This document shows, one piece after another, positions 58,646 through 64,000 of a stretch of 64,000 bases of DNA; the stretch's first letter is position 1; the number at the start of each line of letters is the position of its first letter. The stretch is from positions 1 to 64,000 of IMG/VR virus record IMGVR_UViG_3300001679_000053; one strand, given 5' to 3'. The stretch is from a virus. The notes under the pieces were generated by a model that saw only the letters and a list, made by a program, of their open reading frames with translations, ran no database searches and had not been told where the DNA came from. Both the position numbers and the translations under genes were made by a program.

Positions 58646-59489
58646 GAGTATTTGTTTGAATTGCGTTAGTGTGGGCAACGCAGAGCCCAAAATCTTGCTC
58701 ATGAAAAGTTTCATAGATTGCATATGAATGGCGTAAATAGGCGTTTGAATTCTTTCTTTTCAGACTTTCAACAATACGCTTATGTAATCCTCCATCGCTC
58801 TCTAATTTTTTATCATTTACACATAGATAATAACATATTTCACGAGGGTTGTCAAGCTGAAAGAACCATTTTTCTTGAAGTTTTTCTACGGTGGCAAATC
58901 CTATCGCCCTGATCCTGTTTATTTCTTGGGGGCGAGACACATTGCCAATCTCCGGTTCGTTGTGAGTGAAATAGTTGATAAAATGAATGGCTGAAACAAT
59001 GGTTTTGTTTAGAGAATCATAAAAATTCTTAATGGGAACCGTATTTCCCATGGCCAGTTCTACAAATTCGTTGGAAATTATAGTGAGACTGTGAAGTAAG
59101 CCTGAGCGAGCATATTCCTGTAGGATCCCTCCTACTACCTTTTCTATCTTTGCGGGAGTGTCAGCTAATAGGTCGGTGTCGGGCTTTATATAGAATACAT
59201 CTACTTTCTTATCTTGGAGTTGTTCTAAAATTCCTAATGAGTAATTAGAACTTAATGAGGATCCCATAATAAAAACCTGCATGTGTTTGTCAGCATCTTT
59301 AAAAAACTTTTTTAAATTAGGAATATTGTCTTCGTATTCTTCTGGACTGTCGAAAGTCTTAAGTTTAAAGTTCCCCTTGCTGTTCTTTTTAACTTTGTCA
59401 TTTAAACAGTAAATATTATATTGAGAATGTTCTTTAAATCTCGCGGCGATGGCGCTGGCGCCGTTGCCGATGCCCACTACCGACATCAT
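58629..59489 (-). CDS. Tubulin/FtsZ-like protein with degenerate GTP site
   Basis: 286 aa. Order of segments follows FtsZ/tubulin GTPase domains: V-V-G-I-G-N-G-A-S near 4-12, F-I-M-G-S-S-L-S-S-N-Y-S near 73-84 at the place of the G-G-G-T-G-T-G loop, V-F-Y-I-K-P near 98 (V-x-x-x-P), then S-L-T-I-I-S-N-E-F-V-E-L (134-145) like L-I-V-I-P-N-E-x-L, and F-Y-D-S-L-N (156-161) at the AF-x-x-AD-N position. The tubulin G-box is missing its glycines, so GTP hydrolysis is unlikely. No certainty, but the match is in the right order. Four-base overlap with the polymerase gene. Confidence 0.5.
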   Translation of the reverse strand: MMSVVGIGNGASAIAARFKEHSQYNIYCLNDKVKKNSKGNFKLKTFDSPEEYEDNIPNLKKFFKDADKHMQVFIMGSSLSSNYSLGILEQLQDKKVDVFYIKPDTDLLADTPAKIEKVVGGILQEYARSGLLHSLTIISNEFVELAMGNTVPIKNFYDSLNKTIVSAIHFINYFTHNEPEIGNVSRPQEINRIRAIGFATVEKLQEKWFFQLDNPREICYYLCVNDKKLESDGGLHKRIVESLKRKNSNAYLRHSYAIYETFHEQDFGLCVAHTNAIQTNTLDNLE

Positions 59490-60673
59490 AGTTTTAGCTC
59501 GTTCAGATCTAAGTAATTTGGGCCCGCAGACATATTGACCAGATAGCGTCCCAACTGGTTATTCGCAAAAATCTCTTTGATCTCGGGTACGAGATGTCTT
59601 TCTTTACTATCTAAATCTATCACGATTTCATCATGTACTATATGGGAGATAAATGAACTCTTATCCTTCAATAATTCCGAAATTCGGCAAGCGCGTTCTA
59701 ACACCAAATCAGAGGTGGTGCTCTGGATCAAATAATTTAAGGCGCGCCGGCGATCCACTTTAATTTCCCTTCCGAATATAGTACTAATATATCCTTCTGA
59801 GTACCATTTGTCAAGTACTTTTTCTCGATCATAGTATTCAGTATTAATTGCCTTAGAATCAGGATTATAGAGCCATGCAAAGAAAATGGTCTTAGCTTCT
59901 TCTCTGGGAATATCGGCGCGCTCAAGAACGTTCTTCAGATTCCACGAATGAATATCTTCTGGCGGCTGTGGTATACCACTGAGGGCCAACAGGGTGCGTA
60001 CTTCTGCTCCGTTATAGTCCAGCGACAGGAACCAGTCATTGCGAGGCTTTATAAGCCTCCTAAGCTCTTTTCTCATTGTCAGTATAGGGAATGAGTGGGT
60101 CCTCGTGGTAAGACGCCCTGTGACGGTACCAAACAGGTTATAGTCAATATAGTTTTGCTTATTAAGATACTTTTGCGCTTCTTTACGGAGAGCGCTCTTT
60201 ACAAAAATTTCGCGGCACTCCTCATTATTTAAATTGAGCGTTTGATACTTGATCTGGTGAAGGAGTGTTTGTACGTCGCTTAAGAACGTATAGTTAGAGG
60301 GTTTATCGCATGTTTGAAAAACATGTTCGGTGATCTTATTTTTTATTTCTAAGAATCTCACGATAAAATCATGTGGCACCAAATCAAAAAAGCAGTGTTC
60401 ATATAGATCCACTTTAGCCAGTTCAAAAGAGCGTCGGTAAGCCCTCATTTTTTTGGCTGATGCGGCATACTCTTCTTTAAGTGATTCCGGGCATGCAGCC
60501 TCCAAAGAAATACCACCACAATATAGCCATGCGTATTCCGCTGCGGTACCCTCTAGCGTACCTGAATACTTCCAAGTTCGATCTAAATTAGAGGGAATCT
60601 GGTCAAAGAGGAGCTTACCATCCTGATAAACCCCTACACACTCTTTCTTGTCGTCGATCGTTTGGAAGTACAT
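59486..60673 (-). CDS. polA: Minimal family A DNA polymerase
   Basis: 395 aa, polymerase domain only. T-G-R-L-T-T near 185, motif A L-D-Y-N-G-A-E-V-R (218-226), a helix R-E-E-A-K-T-I-F-F-A-W-L-Y near 257-269 in the place of motif B with changes, L-N-Y-L-I-Q-S-T-T-S-D-L near 312 (family P-I-Q-G-T-A-A-D), motif C V-H-D-E-I-V (346-351). No 5' nuclease or 3'-5' exonuclease domain precedes it. May serve gap repair or primer replacement next to the family C enzyme. Confidence 0.88.
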   Translation of the reverse strand: MYFQTIDDKKECVGVYQDGKLLFDQIPSNLDRTWKYSGTLEGTAAEYAWLYCGGISLEAACPESLKEEYAASAKKMRAYRRSFELAKVDLYEHCFFDLVPHDFIVRFLEIKNKITEHVFQTCDKPSNYTFLSDVQTLLHQIKYQTLNLNNEECREIFVKSALRKEAQKYLNKQNYIDYNLFGTVTGRLTTRTHSFPILTMRKELRRLIKPRNDWFLSLDYNGAEVRTLLALSGIPQPPEDIHSWNLKNVLERADIPREEAKTIFFAWLYNPDSKAINTEYYDREKVLDKWYSEGYISTIFGREIKVDRRRALNYLIQSTTSDLVLERACRISELLKDKSSFISHIVHDEIVIDLDSKERHLVPEIKEIFANNQLGRYLVNMSAGPNYLDLNELKL

Positions 60674-60678
60674 TAGCC

Positions 60679-61974
60679 TTACTTTTCTAAATCAATTCTA
60701 TCGAACTTACTCTTAATATAGCTTAAAGAGCCCATATAGTCAAACGTTTTATTTAAAATTCTTTCAAAAATGTCGACAGCTGCCCGGGGTTTCCTTCGAA
60801 ACACCTCCATACAATCATCAATCAATAACGTTTTTTCATTATTTGTATAAGGGCTCTCTTCTTCCATAAATCTGATTGTACAGTATAGCCTAAAGAAAAA
60901 CAACTCACTATATCGCTCTTTGAAAATTTGGGGGGGATATTCTATCGGCCTGGTGGTCTTTACTGTTGGTGCCTTAGAGCTATTACACGTAACTGCCTTA
61001 AAGGAGGGATATTTAACCTGATTATAAAAGCGGAGCATTATATTTCTAAAGTCTCGATAATATCCTCGGTGTGCTGGCGTATATGCTCCACGTAAAACCC
61101 TGTCGGTGCTACCCATGTTATATGTTGCAGCCTTTCGCAGCATAGGACTAGAGGCGATATCAGCTACAAGGCGGCCAGGATATAGTTTGTCCACCATAAA
61201 GCCATAACTACGACAGGCATTTAGATAATACTCCCAATTTGAACTATAGGTGAGTTTGAGTATTTTTTCTACATCGGCGGCGGGTGAAATATCTGCGATT
61301 TCTATGACGAGACCAGAGACATGAACGGGGCAATAGTTGCTTTTTATGAATGCGGGAAAAGTGAAGGGTTGCTTTCGGGCAGTCTTTTTAAGGTAGGGTA
61401 AAAGTTTAGCTAGAAAGTCATCAAAACTTATAATCGATTCATTATCATCTTTAAAAATTGAGTCGATTGCATCTTTGTATATTCTCAAGTGATCATAGTA
61501 AAGTTTATGTGGGTTTTCATAGGCTTTATATACCTGAAGCTCCGATAAATAGGGATCGGCGGCACTAATTTTCTTAGACATCACAGATTTTCTAAATTGG
61601 TATGTCATTTCATTGAAATTTTCTTCTACAAAGTTTAAAGCCTTAAAATCACCCTCCGTTTTACTTCCTCTGATATTTACAATTTGTGTGTTGGGGTCGC
61701 TAACAACCATAGGGACAAATAGCCGGCTGGTGCGCCCATATAGATGTTTCTCAGCAAAATTGAAATCTACCACGTTAGAATAATCTTCTGTGGCTATCGC
61801 GACTTCATTTTTATACCGAAGGCGCTTGTTGTATAGATTCTTGGTTGTGTTATCTGCATACAAGCTTTCTATGTATAGATCACTCATATTGGTTGGAGTG
61901 CTATCACCGGCCTGTGCATCCGTGTCTGAAGGAGCTTCACTTTGACGGTAAATAATATTATCAGAAGATGCCAT
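60679..61974 (-). CDS. Probable virion structural protein
   Basis: 431 aa. Ser/Asp/Thr-rich first 35 residues, then mixed alpha-beta; no enzyme motif. It lies immediately after the hub-like protein gene, separated by 24 bases, and before the polymerase. Contains several Tyr/Arg-rich segments (R-G-Y-Y-R-D-F-R-N-I-M-L-R-F-Y). Structural by context only. Confidence 0.65.
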   Translation of the reverse strand: MASSDNIIYRQSEAPSDTDAQAGDSTPTNMSDLYIESLYADNTTKNLYNKRLRYKNEVAIATEDYSNVVDFNFAEKHLYGRTSRLFVPMVVSDPNTQIVNIRGSKTEGDFKALNFVEENFNEMTYQFRKSVMSKKISAADPYLSELQVYKAYENPHKLYYDHLRIYKDAIDSIFKDDNESIISFDDFLAKLLPYLKKTARKQPFTFPAFIKSNYCPVHVSGLVIEIADISPAADVEKILKLTYSSNWEYYLNACRSYGFMVDKLYPGRLVADIASSPMLRKAATYNMGSTDRVLRGAYTPAHRGYYRDFRNIMLRFYNQVKYPSFKAVTCNSSKAPTVKTTRPIEYPPQIFKERYSELFFFRLYCTIRFMEEESPYTNNEKTLLIDDCMEVFRRKPRAAVDIFERILNKTFDYMGSLSYIKSKFDRIDLEK

Positions 61975-61998
61975 TTGGTTTCTCTATTGTGTTGAAAT

Positions 61999-64000
61999 TC
62001 ATTGTCCGGGGGCCTCGCCCACCGTGTCGCCGGGCTCGTCTTTCTTTCCTCTTTCGGTACCCGCGGTCGAGTATACCCCCTTGATGAAGCTACACTTAGT
62101 TTGCCTCTCTATCGCTTTGCCTTCGGCATCCACCGTATCGTATCTATCACTTCCTGTTTCGGATTTTTGGTCGCCACCAATGGAAGCAACCCACACTGCG
62201 TCTATACGCGTGTTTGCGATGCCGGGTCCAAATGAATGTGCGCTTCGGACAATCATGTAGTATCCACCAATTCCATAAGTGCTCAAATCTCGTGCACTTA
62301 ACTTATCGGGGTCGATTTTAGAGCTAAATGTCATATTAGGGGCTAATCCTAGAGGATTTACAAAAATGTAGGAGCCAGGGAAAGCACTCACATTCGCATA
62401 TGTATCAATTGTAACGTTATACACTTCGCGCAGCTGGGCTAACCCATCATATCCATCTTGTTCGAAGCGAACCTCTTTGAGGCCCGGGGCTTCCGTTTTT
62501 GTAAATTTTATAGTCTTCACTATACCGGCGTCTTTGCCTGCTGTGTAATGCATCACTCCGCGTGCCATGTCTTCATAAGGATCTCCATTCATTCTTTCAT
62601 TCGGTGAGTTTCGTCCTGCATAATAACAAATATAATTTATTTCACGGGATAAGCCGCGCGAAGTGACCGGGCTGCCGGGGGGGCCAGAGACTTCTAGAAT
62701 TGGCCACCGATCAATAGGGCGCCAACTGGCAGTGTTGTCTTGACCGGCATCGTGATAATAAAGATGCAAGCGATTCGTATCGTGACTCGTACGTTCTTTG
62801 GTCCGCACTCTATATTCAGCTAGCATCTCACTAAAAACGTCAGATGTATTTTCTTGTCTATTATATGCTGTTATCGCCGTCTGGCATAGTGTAGTTTTCT
62901 GTTTAGACTGTCCTGTCCCTCGCTTAAAACATTCTCCATCATTAACAAAGCCCTTTATCAATCCATTAATAAAATCATTTAAAAAAGCAGAGATGGGATA
63001 GTAGGGGCGATCTTTAGCTAGCGTGCGGCCCGTGAGCCATTCCATAAAGTACTTATATGATATTGGCAGATCCCCTATGTTCACCGACAACGATTCGCCC
63101 GGATTAGCCATATTTAATATTTCTATGGGGCCAAAGACTGCCCGATACCTTCGGAAATTTTCACGCAATCGAACCGCACGATATAGATCACCCTGAACTT
63201 CAGCGGAATGGCCGGCGTCCAGCGCATTATTGAGGGCGGTTTTCTGGAGTGCGGTAAGGGCGCCATAATTTGCCGGTGAGTAATTATCAGCCAATTCCGC
63301 GGACTTCCAGGCTTTTTTCATCTTAGAGTGCATGCTTGCGTCATCAAAATCCCCCTCGGCGCCGCCGCTGTTTACACGTTTTGTATAAAATTCTACAGCA
63401 GCATCCAAATTGTTATCTATGGATTTTAATATAATATCAATTAAATCGCTAACATAGAAATATACCAAAGCAACTTGCTGTGTGCTGTTTGCATTTTTTT
63501 TGTCTGTATGTCCTTGTCCCTTAGCTGTGGGGTTATCTTTATATTCTTTAACGGCCGCGGCTAAGCCATTCTTTAACCCTTTTTTGGCATCTCGTAAATT
63601 GTTAATGTCAAGGGCTTCCTCTTCGGCTTTCTTTAAGTTAAAATAAGCAGGATTCTCTGAGTATTTTCGGAGAGAACTGTATTTAAGATTAATATATCTT
63701 AAGTTAGTGCCTTCTTGTAGCAAACTCCAGATACTGGCCCGGGCATCGGATAATTCTTTTAGCACCTCTTCGTGTTGATCTTCTTTAAATTTAGATAATG
63801 CATCCGAGTCGCACGTGTCCGCAATCATCCTATATCGTAATTCTCTCTCTTTTTGAGCCTCTAACGACTTGTAATCGCTAAAGATGCTGTAAGATGGTTC
63901 ATCAAAGAAGTCGTCTATGTACGCCAGGTACTGAATTTTGAAGGTGACTCTCCCCATCTCATCAAAGTCAAAGGTGTGGATGGTGGGGGTCAAGTTTATA
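61999..64000 (-). CDS. Large structural protein, baseplate hub-like, truncated at 5' end
   Basis: At least 664 aa; the frame continues open to the window edge with no convincing start inside (a TTG at 63993 is not supported by a ribosome site), so the true N-terminus lies outside. The middle is helical and repetitive in Lys, the C-terminal third is beta-rich, with G-S-Y-I-F-V-N-P-L-G-L and Y-G-I-G-G-Y-Y-M-I-V-R-S-A-H-S-F-G-P-G, a layout like late-control or hub proteins of contractile tails. This assignment is tentative. Confidence 0.65.
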   Translation of the reverse strand, partial: INLTPTIHTFDFDEMGRVTFKIQYLAYIDDFFDEPSYSIFSDYKSLEAQKERELRYRMIADTCDSDALSKFKEDQHEEVLKELSDARASIWSLLQEGTNLRYINLKYSSLRKYSENPAYFNLKKAEEEALDINNLRDAKKGLKNGLAAAVKEYKDNPTAKGQGHTDKKNANSTQQVALVYFYVSDLIDIILKSIDNNLDAAVEFYTKRVNSGGAEGDFDDASMHSKMKKAWKSAELADNYSPANYGALTALQKTALNNALDAGHSAEVQGDLYRAVRLRENFRRYRAVFGPIEILNMANPGESLSVNIGDLPISYKYFMEWLTGRTLAKDRPYYPISAFLNDFINGLIKGFVNDGECFKRGTGQSKQKTTLCQTAITAYNRQENTSDVFSEMLAEYRVRTKERTSHDTNRLHLYYHDAGQDNTASWRPIDRWPILEVSGPPGSPVTSRGLSREINYICYYAGRNSPNERMNGDPYEDMARGVMHYTAGKDAGIVKTIKFTKTEAPGLKEVRFEQDGYDGLAQLREVYNVTIDTYANVSAFPGSYIFVNPLGLAPNMTFSSKIDPDKLSARDLSTYGIGGYYMIVRSAHSFGPGIANTRIDAVWVASIGGDQKSETGSDRYDTVDAEGKAIERQTKCSFIKGVYSTAGTERGKKDEPGDTVGEAPGQ

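Overview
The window is part of a large double-stranded DNA tailed-phage genome (Caudoviricetes). Every gene I accept is on the minus strand, so transcription runs from right to left. The grounds for calling it a phage are an endolysin, a virion-type structural block, a replication and recombination core (replicative helicase, 5'-3' exonuclease, RecA/UvsX-type recombinase, gp32-type single-strand DNA-binding protein), dUTPase, a class II ribonucleotide reductase, DNA adenine methylases, tRNAs, chaperonin genes and dense packing with ATGA-type overlaps. The host cannot be read from the sequence. The promoters are near-perfect bacterial sigma70 type, so the early region should be read by an unmodified bacterial RNA polymerase.

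Layout, left to right. Positions 1-20.4 kb form an accessory region made of short operons, most headed by a stereotyped promoter. It carries about 40 small paralogues of one protein family (N-terminal K-V-G-D-L-V, then a G-I-V strand and a V-x-V-x-W strand), many joined by an identical 14-nt overlap. Among them lie a MoxR-type AAA+ ATPase with its metallopeptidase/VWA partner, a double zinc-knuckle protein, a SWIM-finger protein, two paralogues of an unknown larger family, four tRNA genes with encoded CCA (Arg-UCU, CAU, Lys-UUU, Leu-UAA), and several peptides of 25-45 aa. Positions 20.4-22 kb hold small genes, one a glutaredoxin. Positions 22-37.3 kb look late or structural: a nucleotidyltransferase, an Asp-box (BNR) repeat protein, a membrane-anchored trypsin-like protease, a 1186-aa protein, a eukaryotic-type phosphomannomutase, a methylase-like protein without its catalytic motif, GroEL, a ClpP-like protease and a very acidic protein. 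A repeated CTATTTATA motif heads several of these transcription units.

Positions 37.3-49.8 kb hold a sigma region-4-like protein, an IMPDH/GMP-reductase family enzyme, thioredoxin, Dam methylase, dUTPase, a J-domain protein, a second ClpP, a family C DNA polymerase (Pol III alpha), a sugar-nucleotidyltransferase-like protein with its partner, a metzincin protease, the endolysin and a GroES-like co-chaperonin. Positions 49.8-60.7 kb hold nucleotide metabolism and replication: class II ribonucleotide reductase, DnaB-type helicase, exonuclease, recombinase, a second Dam with an upstream partner, SSB, a tubulin/FtsZ-like protein and a minimal family A DNA polymerase. Positions 60.7-64 kb hold two structural proteins; the last runs off the window.

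Working picture. Sigma70-type promoters drive early, possibly host-directed small proteins. The nucleotide enzymes (RNR, dUTPase, IMPDH/GMPR, thioredoxin and glutaredoxin) feed a replisome that carries both a family C and a family A polymerase. GroEL/GroES, two ClpPs and a J-protein handle folding and processing, and the structural block may be switched on by the small sigma-like protein acting at CTATTTATA sites. The most unusual system is the tandem K-V-G-D-L-V array, where the conserved C-terminus of one protein, the ribosome binding site and the N-terminus of the next are written in the same stretch of DNA.
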